From contig NZ_JALBWM010000020.1 in NCBI RefSeq assembly GCF_023895975.1, positions 1-56,183 on the forward strand: a stretch of 56,183 nt of DNA, written 5' to 3'. The stretch is from Microbulbifer okhotskensis. GTDB taxonomy: Bacteria > Pseudomonadota > Gammaproteobacteria > Pseudomonadales > Cellvibrionaceae. Positions 44,561 to 54,077 of the stretch are shown here, one piece after another. The notes beneath the pieces were generated by a model that was given only the letters and a program-made list of their open reading frames with translations, did no database searches and was not told the origin of the DNA. The position numbers and the translations under genes were made by a program. The stretch's first letter is position 1. Each line of letters begins with the position of its first letter.

Positions 44561-46791
44561 TGCAGCAGGCAAAAATTGGTCGGCTGCTTGTTGTCGGAGT
44601 CGGTCTTATTGGCGGCAGCTTTGCGCTCGCACTAAAGGCTGCGAGAGCCTGCCGCGAGGTGATCGGTGTCACTTCTGGTCGGAATACGTGTGATGAAGCC
44701 AAAAGACTGGGAATAGTCGACCGGGCTAGCGTTTGTCTTGAGGAGGTGTTGCCGCAGCTGGAGCCGGGGGATCTGGTTTTTGTTGCGGTACCCACGCTGG
44801 CTGTCGAGTCCGTATTTGTCCAGCTTAAAAGGTATCTACCGGCTGGTGTTACAGTTACAGATGGCGCCAGTGTCAAGGGTAGTGTGGTGAGGGCGGCAGA
44901 AGCCGTGTGGGGTGGCGTACCCAGTTTCCTGGTGCCGGGCCACCCGATTGCGGGGTCGGAAAGGAGTGGTGTGACGGCTGCGAGAGATGATCTATATCGA
45001 GATCATCGCATTATCCTGACACCGCTCGAGGATACGGGTGTTGACCATTTGCGACGGGTAGAGCAAGTGTGGCAGGCGGTGGGTGCCGAGGTGCTGAAAA
45101 TGCCAGTGGAAGAGCATGACGAGGTATTGGCAGCGACTAGCCATCTTCCCCATGTTATTGCATTTAGCCTCGTAGACACCCTGGCTCACGATGCGGAAAA
45201 CGAGAATATCTTCCGTTACGCCGCCGGTGGTTTTCGCGATTTTACCCGGATCGCCTCCAGCGACCCGGTGATGTGGCGAGATATTATGCTGGCTAACCGC
45301 GAGGCTATCTTAAAAGCGATAGACCTTTACAGTCTGAATCTCTCCTCTCTTCGTGGCGCTATTGCCGCGGGTGATAGCGGGGCGTTGATGGGCGTGTTTA
45401 CCCGAGCCAAGGCGGCCCGGGATTACTTTACAAAAATGTTGGCGAAACAAGCGTATTCAGATTCTATGCAAGCACAGGAAATAACTTTTATCGCGCAGCC
45501 GGCGAACGCTGTTAACGGCAAATTGCGAGTGCCTGGAGATAAGTCCATGTCGCACCGTTCAATCATGTTGGGCTCCCTGGCTGAAGGCGTTACCGAAGTG
45601 GAGGGCTTTCTGGAAGGAGAGGATGCGCTGGCAACCCTGCAGGCATTCCGCGATATGGGGGTGGTTATCGAGGGGCCTGACAATGGCCGGGTTGTTATTC
45701 ATGGTGTGGGCTTGAGGGGGTTAAAGGCACCGTCTGGGCCCTTGTATCTGGGAAATTCTGGTACTTCAATGCGCCTTCTGGCGGGCTTGCTTGCTGGCCA
45801 ACGTTTTGATGTAACCTTGACTGGCGATGAGTCGCTGTCTAAGCGCCCGATGAATAGAGTGGCGAATCCACTGCGGGATATGGGTGCAAATATAGAAACC
45901 GGCCCGGAGGGCCGGCCGCCGCTCATTATTAAAGGGGGGAGTCCGATGAAAGGGCTTCACTATCCCTTGCCAATGGCCAGTGCCCAAGTGAAATCTGCAG
46001 TGTTGCTGGCCGGGCTGTATGCGGAAGGTCGAACCTCTACTGTGGAGCCTGCGCCGACCCGCGATCATACTGAGCGTATGCTGCAAGGGTTCGGTTATGC
46101 GGTAAGTCGAGATGGTCCCGAGGCCGCTTTGGATGGTAACGGAGCGCTGAAATCCTGTCGTATCGATGTGCCCGCAGATATTTCTTCCGCGGCTTTCTTT
46201 ATGGTGGCTGCGTCGATTTCTCCCGGCTCGGATATCGTACTCGAGCATGTGGGGATTAATCCGACCCGGGATGGTGTTATCAATATCCTGCGTGCTATGG
46301 GGGGCGATATTGAATTGCTAAATACTCGCGAAGTGGGTGGGGAACCTGTAGCGGATATTCGCGTGCGCTATGCCCCGCTAAGAGGGATTCGTATCCCGGA
46401 AGAGCAGGTGCCTCTGGCAATAGATGAGTTTCCCGCGCTGTTTGTAGCTGCCGCATGTGCGCAGGGAGAGACGGTTCTGACTGGAGCTGAAGAGTTACGG
46501 GTCAAAGAGAGTGATCGCATTCAGGCAATGGCGGATGGAATGGTGGCGCTGGGGGTGACAGCCAGGGCAACTGCGGATGGCATTGTGATTCAGGGTGCCG
46601 AGGCGGCGAGGGTATTTGCCGGTGGTACTGTTGATAGTTTGGGTGATCACCGTATTGCTATGGCTTTTGCGGTGGCATCGTTGCGTGCAAAGGATACAAT
46701 CCGCATCCTCCACTGCGCTAATGTGGCAACGTCATTCCCGAATTTTGCTGAGCTGGCAACCGGTGTGGGCCTGAAATTGCAATTGGCGTGA
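44560..46791 (+). CDS. tyrA-aroA: Fused prephenate dehydrogenase / 3-phosphoshikimate 1-carboxyvinyltransferase
   Basis: A 743-residue fusion of tyrosine and shikimate pathway enzymes. Residues 1-300 are the TyrA part, with the NAD loop VVGVGLIGGSFALAL and HPIAGSERSG; catalytic His in SHLPHVIAFSL. From about 310 EPSP synthase begins (LRVPGDKSMSHRSIML), with GNSGTSMRLL, ERMLQGFG, and the PEP-site ELRVKESDR near 645. The fusion is known in Pseudomonas and relatives. The TGATG overlap favours ATG 44560; the in-frame GTG at 44557 is less likely. 75 bases separate it from cmk. Confidence 0.97.
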   Translation: MQQAKIGRLLVVGVGLIGGSFALALKAARACREVIGVTSGRNTCDEAKRLGIVDRASVCLEEVLPQLEPGDLVFVAVPTLAVESVFVQLKRYLPAGVTVTDGASVKGSVVRAAEAVWGGVPSFLVPGHPIAGSERSGVTAARDDLYRDHRIILTPLEDTGVDHLRRVEQVWQAVGAEVLKMPVEEHDEVLAATSHLPHVIAFSLVDTLAHDAENENIFRYAAGGFRDFTRIASSDPVMWRDIMLANREAILKAIDLYSLNLSSLRGAIAAGDSGALMGVFTRAKAARDYFTKMLAKQAYSDSMQAQEITFIAQPANAVNGKLRVPGDKSMSHRSIMLGSLAEGVTEVEGFLEGEDALATLQAFRDMGVVIEGPDNGRVVIHGVGLRGLKAPSGPLYLGNSGTSMRLLAGLLAGQRFDVTLTGDESLSKRPMNRVANPLRDMGANIETGPEGRPPLIIKGGSPMKGLHYPLPMASAQVKSAVLLAGLYAEGRTSTVEPAPTRDHTERMLQGFGYAVSRDGPEAALDGNGALKSCRIDVPADISSAAFFMVAASISPGSDIVLEHVGINPTRDGVINILRAMGGDIELLNTREVGGEPVADIRVRYAPLRGIRIPEEQVPLAIDEFPALFVAAACAQGETVLTGAEELRVKESDRIQAMADGMVALGVTARATADGIVIQGAEAARVFAGGTVDSLGDHRIAMAFAVASLRAKDTIRILHCANVATSFPNFAELATGVGLKLQLA

Positions 46792-46865
46792 TATAAGCAC
46801 TGAGTCTGGGGTGGTTGCAGGCGATTGGGTGCGACTGCCAGATATGTTGAGTTGTATAGAAGAAT

Positions 46866-47555
46866 ATGAGTGATACAAACAGGCTGCCGCCGGTAGTTAC
46901 TATTGATGGTCCAAGTGGCTCGGGTAAGGGCACCATTGCGAAGCTGCTGGCCGATCGTTTGGACTTTGTCTTGCTGGATTCCGGGGCACTTTACCGGGCA
47001 GCCGCTCTGGCCGCGTTGAACAAGGAAGTTGACCTTTCTAACGATAAGTTGTTGACCCGGTTGGCCAAAGATCTGGATGTAAGCTTTACGTTGGATGTGG
47101 GTCAAGTGCAGGTGTGGCTGGAAGGCTGTGATGTCACCGCTGATATCCGCATGGAGCGAGTGGGTATGGCGGCTTCGAAAGTGGCTGCTATCCCTGGTGT
47201 GCGCGCAGCGCTATTGCAGCGCCAGAGAGATTTCCGCGAGGCGCCTGGGCTGGTGGCGGATGGTCGCGATATGGGAACTACTGTATTTCCCGACGCGCCA
47301 GTCAAGATCTACCTTACTGCCAGTGCAGAAGAGCGGGCCAGGAGGCGTTTTACTCAGTTGCGGGAGAGGGGGGTTTCTGTTAGCCTCCGCGACCTGCTGG
47401 AGGACATCCGTGCCCGAGATGCACAGGATATGGACAGAGCGGCCTCCCCCCTAGCTCCCGCCGAGGATGCGGTTGAGCTTGATAGCACTGGGGTGGGTAT
47501 TGACGAAGTACTTCAGAGAGTACTGCTTCTGGTGCGGGATCGCGTTTTATCCTAG
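46866..47555 (+). CDS. cmk: Cytidylate kinase
   Basis: Phosphorylates CMP and dCMP. 229 residues. The P-loop is GPSGSGKGT (14-22), the CMP-binding region includes [23 protein letters not shown], and the lid is in [16 protein letters not shown] normal member; the next gene is rpsA, the widespread cmk-rpsA pair. Start ATG 46866 after AGAAG. Confidence 0.98.
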   Translation: MSDTNRLPPVVTIDGPSGSGKGTIAKLLADRLDFVLLDSGALYRAAALAALNKEVDLSNDKLLTRLAKDLDVSFTLDVGQVQVWLEGCDVTADIRMERVGMAASKVAAIPGVRAALLQRQRDFREAPGLVADGRDMGTTVFPDAPVKIYLTASAEERARRRFTQLRERGVSVSLRDLLEDIRARDAQDMDRAASPLAPAEDAVELDSTGVGIDEVLQRVLLLVRDRVLS

Positions 47556-47580
47556 AGCTGGAATGGCACACAATTTTCTA

Positions 47581-47624
47581 ACGACAGCGGCCGGGATCAG
47601 CCAGAATCGCCCGGCCGCTGTCGT
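47581..47624 (+). promoter_or_regulatory. 15-bp perfect hairpin between cmk and rpsA
   Basis: ACGACAGCGGCCGGG and CCCGGCCGCTGTCGT are perfectly complementary with a 14-base loop, 26 bases after cmk. No U-tract follows, so it may be an mRNA processing or stability element, or part of the rpsA leader where S1 represses its own translation. Confidence 0.5.
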
Positions 47625-47723
47625 AATCCGACCCGCGTGCTGGCAGCGCGGTTGGGGTCGCGGCTGGCGGTTGACTAGACTTTAAAGTTACCAGCGGCTG
47701 GACCCAGCACTATAGGTAATGTA

Positions 47724-49403
47724 ATGAGCGAGAGCTTTGCTGATCTATTTGAAGAGAGCCTAAAAAGCGTTGAAATGGCACCGGGCGCTATCGTCACTGG
47801 TGTTGTAATTGACGTAGACAAAGACTGGGTAACCGTTCACGCGGGCCTGAAGTCTGAAGGCGTTATCCCTGCTGCACAGTTTGCCAACGACCGAGGCGAA
47901 GTTGATTTGCAGGTGGGCGACGAAGTACAGGTTGCCCTGGAAGCTGTTGAAGACGGTTTCGGTGAAACCCGTCTGTCCCGTGAAAAAGCCAAGCGCGCTG
48001 AAGCCTGGAAAATCCTCGACGCCGCTCACGCAGCTGACGAAGTGGTTAAGGGTGTTATCAGCGGCAAGGTTAAGGGTGGCTTTACTGTCGATGTTGCCAA
48101 TATCCGTGCGTTCCTGCCCGGCTCTTTGGTTGACGTTCGTCCGGTTCGCGATACCGCGCACCTGGAAGGTAAAGAGCTCGAGTTCAAAGTTATCAAGCTG
48201 GACTCCAAGCGCAACAACGTAGTTGTTTCCCGTCGCGCCGTTATGGAAGCTGCCACTTCTGAAGAGCGTGAAGCTCTGCTGGAAAGCTTGCAGGAAGGTA
48301 TGAGCGTCAAGGGTATCGTGAAGAACCTGACCGACTACGGTGCTTTCGTAGACCTGGGCGGTATCGACGGCCTGCTGCACATCACCGATATGGCCTGGAA
48401 GCGCATCAAGCATCCGAGCGAAATCGTGAACGTTGGCGACGAGATCGAAGTAAAAGTACTGAAGTTCGACCGCGAGCGCAGCCGTGTATCCCTGGGCCTG
48501 AAGCAACTGGGCGAAGATCCTTGGGTATCCATCAAACAGCGTTACCCGGAAAACAGCCGCGTGAAGGCGGTTGTAACCAACCTGACCGACTACGGCTGTT
48601 TCGCCGAGCTGGAAGAGGGTGTGGAAGGTCTGGTACACGTTTCCGAAATGGATTGGACCAACAAGAATATTCACCCGTCCAAAGTTGTCCAGGTGGGCGA
48701 CGAGGTAGAGGTGATGATTCTGGATATTGACGAAGAGCGTCGTCGTATCTCCTTGGGTATCAAGCAGTGCCAGGAAAATCCGTGGGATGCCTTTGCGCGT
48801 AAATTCGCTAAAGGTGACAAAATCTCCGGTAAGATCAAGTCTATCACTGACTTTGGTATCTTCATCGGTCTTGACGGTAGCATCGACGGCCTGGTACACC
48901 TGTCCGATATCTCCTGGAATGAAGCTGGCGAAGAAGCTGTTCGCAAGTTCAAGAAAGGCGACGAAATCGAGACTGTTATCCTGGGTATCGATTCCGAGCG
49001 CGAGCGCATCTCCCTGGGTATCAAGCAGTTGGAGTCCGATCCGTTCTCCGACTACGTTACTACCAGCGATCGCGGCAGTATCGTAATGGGTACTGTGAAG
49101 GAAGTTGACGCTAAGCAGGCAGTAATTACCCTGGCGAATGAAGTTGAAGGCATTTTGCGCGCTTCTGAAATCAGTCGGGATAAGATTGAAGATGCCCGCA
49201 ACATCCTGAAGGAAGGTGAGGAAGTCGAAGCTAAGATCACTAGTGTGGATCGTAAGAACCGCGTGATCAGCTTGTCTATCAAAGCCAAAGATCAGGACGA
49301 TGAGAAACAAGCGGTTAAAGATCACGGTAAGAAGCAGTCTGAACTTGTTCAGCCCGCAACTATCGGTGACCTGATCAAGGCACAAATGAACAACAAAGAC
49401 TAA
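47724..49403 (+). CDS. rpsA: 30S ribosomal protein S1
   Basis: The 559-residue RNA-binding protein that docks mRNA to the small subunit. Six S1 motifs are recognisable; repeated blocks such as [52 protein letters not shown] and [26 protein letters not shown] are the middle ones. Strong codon bias marks high expression. A large antisense frame here (47760-49421) is a by-product of this bias. Ends in a terminator. Also binds its own leader in E. coli. Confidence 0.98.
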   Translation: MSESFADLFEESLKSVEMAPGAIVTGVVIDVDKDWVTVHAGLKSEGVIPAAQFANDRGEVDLQVGDEVQVALEAVEDGFGETRLSREKAKRAEAWKILDAAHAADEVVKGVISGKVKGGFTVDVANIRAFLPGSLVDVRPVRDTAHLEGKELEFKVIKLDSKRNNVVVSRRAVMEAATSEEREALLESLQEGMSVKGIVKNLTDYGAFVDLGGIDGLLHITDMAWKRIKHPSEIVNVGDEIEVKVLKFDRERSRVSLGLKQLGEDPWVSIKQRYPENSRVKAVVTNLTDYGCFAELEEGVEGLVHVSEMDWTNKNIHPSKVVQVGDEVEVMILDIDEERRRISLGIKQCQENPWDAFARKFAKGDKISGKIKSITDFGIFIGLDGSIDGLVHLSDISWNEAGEEAVRKFKKGDEIETVILGIDSERERISLGIKQLESDPFSDYVTTSDRGSIVMGTVKEVDAKQAVITLANEVEGILRASEISRDKIEDARNILKEGEEVEAKITSVDRKNRVISLSIKAKDQDDEKQAVKDHGKKQSELVQPATIGDLIKAQMNNKD

Positions 49404-49450
49404 TAATCTTTGAGCGTTCAAAACTTCAAGTGAAATGCTTGGGGTAATAC

Positions 49451-49484
49451 GAAAGCCGGACTGGGGTTGCCCAGTCCGGCTTTC
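49451..49484 (+). terminator. Intrinsic terminator after rpsA
   Basis: GAAAGCCGGACTGGG and CCCAGTCCGGCTTTC are perfectly complementary over 15 bases with loop GTTG; a short TATT follows. Confidence 0.85.
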
Positions 49485-49544
49485 TATTAGATGATTGGTG
49501 CCCTACGCCAGAATAATCAATGACTTACAAGGGTTGCAGGGCAT

Positions 49545-49853
49545 ATGACCAAATCCGAACTGATCGAAAGGATTGCGTTGAGGTTGGATCAATTGCCAGT
49601 GAGGGATGTAGAGCTGGCAGTAAAGGTGGTGCTTGACACCATGTCGGACGCCCTATCTCTGGGTGAGCGTATAGAAATACGTGGCTTTGGTAGCTTTTCT
49701 CTTCATTATCGCGCGCCGCGAACTGGCCGGAACCCCAAAACCGGGGACGCAGTGGCTCTTACGGGAAAATATGTTCCTCATTTTAAGCCGGGCAAGGAGT
49801 TGCGTGACAGAGTGAACCGGAGTATGCATCATGCGGCTGGGATCGAAGTATGA
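49545..49853 (+). CDS. ihfB: Integration host factor subunit beta
   Basis: A DNA-bending nucleoid protein, 102 residues. The start [11 protein letters not shown] and the beta-arm block [26 protein letters not shown] with the intercalating proline region, and [13 protein letters not shown], are standard for IHF-beta. Works as a dimer with IhfA in recombination and transcription. Position after rpsA is conserved in the order. Confidence 0.97.
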   Translation: MTKSELIERIALRLDQLPVRDVELAVKVVLDTMSDALSLGERIEIRGFGSFSLHYRAPRTGRNPKTGDAVALTGKYVPHFKPGKELRDRVNRSMHHAAGIEV

Positions 49854-49949
49854 TTGGGTCTCTGAGGGTGGCATTCCAGATGCTTCTTTAACTGGCATTG
49901 GCCCCCAGCGGTAATCGAAAAAGTTATTTTGTGGAACGTGGAGGTTCCC

Positions 49950-50258
49950 TTGTCATTTTTGCGTTGGTTGATACGCATTGTCTATGGGGTTTTAGCCCTG
50001 CTCTGTATCGCTTTGGGTATTTATTTTGCAGTTGCAAATCCGGAGACGATCACACCAAATATTGTGGGCTATCAATTACCAGCGGGGAGTGTTGGATTTT
50101 GGTTAGTCGGTTTTTTATTGCTGGGGTTGCTGGCAGGTTTTGCTGTTAGTTTACAGCCGATTTACGCAGAACGTCGCCGTGCGCGAGTACTCGAGAAGCA
50201 GTTGAAGAAGGTTGAGCGGGAATTACAGACCGCTCACCGCAAGGTTTCTGGAGACTGA
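49950..50258 (+). CDS. lapA: LapA domain protein (lipopolysaccharide assembly protein A)
   Basis: A 102-residue inner-membrane protein with two helices (about 6-30 and 45-75), split by a short loop, and a basic coiled-coil tail (AERRRARVLEKQLKKVERELQTAHRKV). Works with LapB in LpxC control and LPS assembly in E. coli. I choose TTG 49950 (start MSFLRWLIRIVYG) since GGAGG lies five bases before; the TTG at 49929 adds an unusual seven residues. The stop is one base before the lapB start. Confidence 0.88.
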   Translation: MSFLRWLIRIVYGVLALLCIALGIYFAVANPETITPNIVGYQLPAGSVGFWLVGFLLLGLLAGFAVSLQPIYAERRRARVLEKQLKKVERELQTAHRKVSGD

Positions 50259-50259
50259 T

Positions 50260-51453
50260 TTGCTCGACTTTACCTATTTCTTTTTTCTTCTTGCGGCGAT
50301 TGCTATCGGCTGGGTGCTGGGGCGGGGAAGCGCCAAAAAGAAGGTGGCAGATTACAGTGAGCATGAACACTCGCTGGTGCAGTCCTATGCGCAGGGACTG
50401 AATTATCTTTTGAGTGAGCGCCACGATGATACCATTGACAAGTTTATTGATTCCCTCGAAGTCAGCCAGGCCACTTTTGACACTCACTTGGCGCTTGGCA
50501 GCTTGCTGCGCAGACGGGGGGAGTATGATCAGGCGATACGGGTGCATCAAAACCTGCTTGGCCGTCCCAGCCTGTCAAGAATCAGCCAGAATAAAGCCCA
50601 ACTTGAACTCGCGTGTGACTATATAGCAGCGGGCTGGCTGGATAGGGCGGAGCGGCTACTACAGGAGTTGGTTGAAACCTCTCAGGAATTGAAGTCAGTC
50701 AGTCTTGAGCGTCTGATAGAAGTTTATCGAGATGAGAGAGAGTGGGCCAAAGCGATCCATGCGGTTAACCTGCTGCATGGCCGCAGATTCAAGCGCCTCT
50801 CCGCGGATTGGGCACCGGTTCAAGCACATTTTTGCTGTGAATTGGCTGATGAGTCTATAGCTTCAAAGGACTACCTGAGCGCGAGAAAGCATATTGATTC
50901 TGCTCTGAGTTATGAGCGCGATTCAGTTCGCGCTAATCTGTTGTGGGGGCGCCTTGAGTATCTGCTGGGGAAGCCCAGGGAAGCTATCAAGGTGCTACAA
51001 CGAATTCCAAAGCAGAACCCGGACTATATTCCAGAAATTCTGGAGCTGTTAATTACTTGCTATGGGGATTTGGAGGATGGCAAGGGATTGGATCGATACC
51101 TTGAGTCCCTCTTGAAAGAGTACCCGTCCAATAGTGTTCTGATTGCCCTTGCGGGGCGGATCCAAGAGCAAGATAGCGAGGCTGCTGCTGCGGCCTTTAT
51201 GGGTAAGCAGTTGGCTTTGCGCCCTTCCTTGAGGGGGCTGGGGCGGTTCTTGGATTTGCATATTGACAGTACTCAGGGTAGGGCGCGAGAAAATCTTTCT
51301 CTGCTGAAAACACTGATTGATCAACTAATTGCCAGTCGCCCCCATTACCGCTGCAGTAACTGTGGCTTTTCGGGGAATCAGTTGCACTGGTTGTGCCCCA
51401 GTTGTAAGCATTGGGACTCAGTGCGCTCTGTAAAGGGGATTGAGGGTGAGTAA
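50260..51453 (+). CDS. lapB: Lipopolysaccharide assembly protein B
   Basis: A 397-residue inner-membrane TPR protein that adapts LpxC to FtsH for breakdown. The N-terminal helix (YFFFLLAAIAIGWVLGRGS) is followed by about nine TPR-like repeats and a rubredoxin-like zinc knuckle at the end (CSNCGFSG, CPSCKHWD). Length matches E. coli (389). The TTG at 50260 has GGAG at 7 bases, inside the lapA 3' end; the upstream ATG-less extension is not needed. Two TTG starts in a row suggest low, coupled translation. Confidence 0.93.
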   Translation: MLDFTYFFFLLAAIAIGWVLGRGSAKKKVADYSEHEHSLVQSYAQGLNYLLSERHDDTIDKFIDSLEVSQATFDTHLALGSLLRRRGEYDQAIRVHQNLLGRPSLSRISQNKAQLELACDYIAAGWLDRAERLLQELVETSQELKSVSLERLIEVYRDEREWAKAIHAVNLLHGRRFKRLSADWAPVQAHFCCELADESIASKDYLSARKHIDSALSYERDSVRANLLWGRLEYLLGKPREAIKVLQRIPKQNPDYIPEILELLITCYGDLEDGKGLDRYLESLLKEYPSNSVLIALAGRIQEQDSEAAAAAFMGKQLALRPSLRGLGRFLDLHIDSTQGRARENLSLLKTLIDQLIASRPHYRCSNCGFSGNQLHWLCPSCKHWDSVRSVKGIEGE

Positions 51454-51516
51454 ATAAACTGCTGTCCTGGCTATATAGTCAGTATGGCGCGATTCGCCGG
51501 GCAGCTCTTGAATTGA

Positions 51517-52236
51517 ATGAGGTATTTCTTGCAATCTAAAGTTTCTTCTCCGGTTATCGTCGCACTTGACTATGACAGCGCAGACACCGCTCTCGCTATG
51601 GCCGATCAGCTTGATCCGTCACTGTGTCGGGTCAAAGTGGGTAAGGAATTGTTTACAGCGGCGGGCCCGGATTTGGTGAGAGCCTTGGTTGACCGGGGCT
51701 TTCAGGTTTTTCTGGATCTCAAGTTTCACGATATCCCGAATACGGTAGCCAAGGCTGTCAAAGCTGCGGCGCAGCTGGGCGTCTGGATGGTCAATGTCCA
51801 TGCCAGTGGCGGTGAGCGGATGATGACAGCAGCGGTTGATGCCCTCCGGGACTGCGGGGATAGTAGACCTTTACTGATAGCGGTTACGGTCCTGACCAGT
51901 ACGACGGCTGAAGAGTTGGCGGCGACAGGAGTGTCCGCGCCACTTGAAAAGCAGGTTTTACAGTTGGCCAGTCAGGCGAGGGCGTGTGGGCTCGACGGGG
52001 TGGTTTGCTCGGCTCGGGAAGCGAAGATGTTACGCAGCGAGTGTGGCTCTGAGTTTGCGTTAGTAACACCGGGAATACGTCCAGCGGGCACCGATACTGG
52101 AGATCAGAGACGTACATTGACCCCGTCAGAGGCACTTGAGGAGGGTTCAAGCTATCTGGTCGTGGGTCGCCCCATCACTGCTGCCCCCAGGCCACTGGAG
52201 TCATTAAAGTCGATTTTGTTCGAAATTTCAGGTTAG
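51517..52236 (+). CDS. pyrF: Orotidine 5'-phosphate decarboxylase
   Basis: Final step of UMP synthesis. 239 residues. The catalytic D-x-K-x-x-D motif is in [12 protein letters not shown], with the phosphate-binding loop around [10 protein letters not shown] near the end. The N-terminus [15 protein letters not shown] is standard. Start ATG 51517. Sits after lapB as in Pseudomonas and E. coli. Confidence 0.97.
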   Translation: MRYFLQSKVSSPVIVALDYDSADTALAMADQLDPSLCRVKVGKELFTAAGPDLVRALVDRGFQVFLDLKFHDIPNTVAKAVKAAAQLGVWMVNVHASGGERMMTAAVDALRDCGDSRPLLIAVTVLTSTTAEELAATGVSAPLEKQVLQLASQARACGLDGVVCSAREAKMLRSECGSEFALVTPGIRPAGTDTGDQRRTLTPSEALEEGSSYLVVGRPITAAPRPLESLKSILFEISG

Positions 52237-52377
52237 GTCGTTTTTGTTGCTTCCCTGGCTGTAATGGTGTGTAATTAGGCTTGAGCCGACAGAGTGTAGC
52301 CTGTTGATATTATGGTTTGGCTTGGGGGAGGTACCAGCAGTCCCAAAGTGAAAATGAAAATTCACCGGGAGTCATCC

Positions 52378-52686
52378 ATGAAATTAACCTACCAATTGTT
52401 TACTGTTGTTTTTGCCTTGGCTTTTTCACTTTTCTTGTCTCCTTCTGGGTTCGCTGGGGAGGTGGAAAGTACCGATGTCAGTCAGGTGATTTTGTCAGTC
52501 AATGTCAACAGCGCTTCAGCTGATGAACTTGCAGAAAAGCTTGATGGTGTTGGTGTAGCTCGAGCGGAGCTGATCATCAGGTATCGCAAAGAGCACGGCC
52601 CGTTCACTTCGATAGATCAACTGTTGAATGTGAAGGGAATTGGCACGGCAACCCTGGATAAAAACAGGGATGTAATTCGGCTTTGA
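52378..52686 (+). CDS. ComEA-like helix-hairpin-helix protein, exported
   Basis: A 102-residue periplasmic DNA-binding type protein. Signal peptide LTYQLFTVVFALAFSLFLSPSGFA (about 2-25), then a double HhH: VNVNSASADELAEKLDGVGVARAELII and FTSIDQLLNVKGIGTATL. Homologous proteins are involved in natural transformation DNA uptake; other competence genes are not visible. The ATG at 52378 with GGGAG before is preferred over an upstream ATG at 52312. Confidence 0.9.
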   Translation: MKLTYQLFTVVFALAFSLFLSPSGFAGEVESTDVSQVILSVNVNSASADELAEKLDGVGVARAELIIRYRKEHGPFTSIDQLLNVKGIGTATLDKNRDVIRL

Positions 52687-53145
52687 TGGTTTGATTGGGT
52701 TCCAACTGGCAGGTTCTTCGCTGGTGCCGGTTGGGATTTTAAACTGATAAGCAAGGGTGCCGTAATTGATGATGCTTTTAAGCGCCGTTGGCGGTATTCA
52801 ACAACTTGCACTATCGAGGTGTAAGATTAAGCTCACCCCGGGTGAGGTGGTACACACATTTTTGGGTGTGTATTTATCAAATCCCGCCTCCGATGTTTCT
52901 CCGCTGGTTACCGGTAAGTACTCCTCTTTACGAATATCACCTCTGAGCTGTTTCCGAAGTAAGGGCTTTGCTCCCTTTTTGAGTGTGGTGGGGGACTTTT
53001 TTTCACAATGAGGCTGGATTTTGTTTAGTCAGCTGATTGGATTGGGGGTTTCAGGTTGGCCTGTGAACGTGTAGTCGAAGAGACTTTTCCGGGTGTGGAG
53101 TGGGGTTTGAGGCGATTATGTGTCAAAGTTTAAAGGGTTGGTTGA
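52687..53145. other. 459-base region between the ComEA-like gene and the WbpL-like gene
   Basis: No gene supported: an 81-codon frame at 52766-53011 has no ribosome site or domain. Two small hairpins are visible: CTCACC-CCG-GGTGAG (52832-52846) and TACACAC...GTGTGTA (52851-52872, followed by TTTATC). The start of an O-antigen operon promoter may lie here. Confidence 0.5.
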
Positions 53146-54036
53146 TTGATTAGTGTGACTTGGGAGTGGGCAGCGCCCCTCTTGTTAGCTGTGGCGGTGA
53201 GTTACAGTTTAACCTCTTTGTTTGTTGTAAGGATGAGGCACTTTGCGCTTGACGTGCCAAATAATCGATCGATGCACACGATTCCCGTACCTCGGACTGG
53301 AGGGTGGGCATTGCTAATAGGTTGTTCGGCGGCCGTACTGGTAAGTCCGTTGGCGCTCTCCCCTTTGCTTGTTGCCGCTTTTGCGTTGTTGTTGCTGGTG
53401 TCTGCTGTAGATGATCTGCGACATGTCGCAATGCATTTTCGTTTTTCTACTCACTTAGTCGCCGTTGCCCTGTTGTTGCTTGCACTGCCTGCAGCATTGG
53501 ACTGGTGGTACTACCCGGTTCTGGTATTGGCTGGGGCCTGGGTTGTAAATCTTTATAACTTTATGGACGGCATGGATGGGCTGGCTGGCTCTATGGCCCT
53601 AGTCGGCTTTTCCTCACTTGGTGCAGTGTGTGCATTAAGTGGCGATGCTGAGCTGGCATGGCTTTGTGTGTTGATAGCGGTTTGTGCAGCAATTTTCCTG
53701 ATGTTTAACTGGCCCACCGCAAAGATATTTTTGGGTGATGCGGGCTCGACCTGTATCGGTTTAGCCGCAGTGGCTATTGGCCTGTTTGGCTGGCAGCGAG
53801 ATGCGTTTGAGCTTTGGGTTCCTGTGGTGTTGTTTGCACCATTTTGGTTGGATGCAACTTATACCTTGATAAGGCGGGTGCTGGTAGGTGAGCGCTGGTG
53901 GGAGGCCCATCGGGAGCATCTCTACCAAAAAAGCGCTTTGCGAATTGGTGTAAGAAAGACGCTATTTTTTCAGTTGAGTGGCATGCTCACCTTAGCTGCG
54001 GTGGTGCTTGCTGTTACTGTGTTAAGGGCGGCTTGA
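53146..54036 (+). CDS. WecA/WbpL-type polyprenyl-phosphate sugar-1-phosphate transferase
   Basis: A 296-residue multipass membrane enzyme of the MraY/WecA family that starts O-antigen or another glycan by putting a HexNAc-1-phosphate on undecaprenyl phosphate. Motifs: DVPNNRSMHTIPVPRTGG, LVSAVDDLRH, NLYNFMDGMDGLAG (acid-rich catalytic loop), KIFLGDAGST and HREHLYQ. Resembles WbpL in Pseudomonas. The start is TTG 53146 with AAAGGG 10 bases before, or GTG 53155; low certainty. 41 bases precede the WbpM-like gene. Confidence 0.9.
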   Translation: MISVTWEWAAPLLLAVAVSYSLTSLFVVRMRHFALDVPNNRSMHTIPVPRTGGWALLIGCSAAVLVSPLALSPLLVAAFALLLLVSAVDDLRHVAMHFRFSTHLVAVALLLLALPAALDWWYYPVLVLAGAWVVNLYNFMDGMDGLAGSMALVGFSSLGAVCALSGDAELAWLCVLIAVCAAIFLMFNWPTAKIFLGDAGSTCIGLAAVAIGLFGWQRDAFELWVPVVLFAPFWLDATYTLIRRVLVGERWWEAHREHLYQKSALRIGVRKTLFFQLSGMLTLAAVVLAVTVLRAA

Positions 54037-54077
54037 GTGGGTTATGCCCGCGGGTTTATTTTGGTTGACGGCCGATT

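Noticed and set aside
47760..49421. 553-codon open frame antisense to rpsA
   Set aside because: Produced by the extreme codon bias of rpsA on the other strand; no domain and no ribosome site.
52766..53011. 81-codon frame before the WbpL-like gene
   Set aside because: No ribosome site or conserved features; overlaps hairpins.
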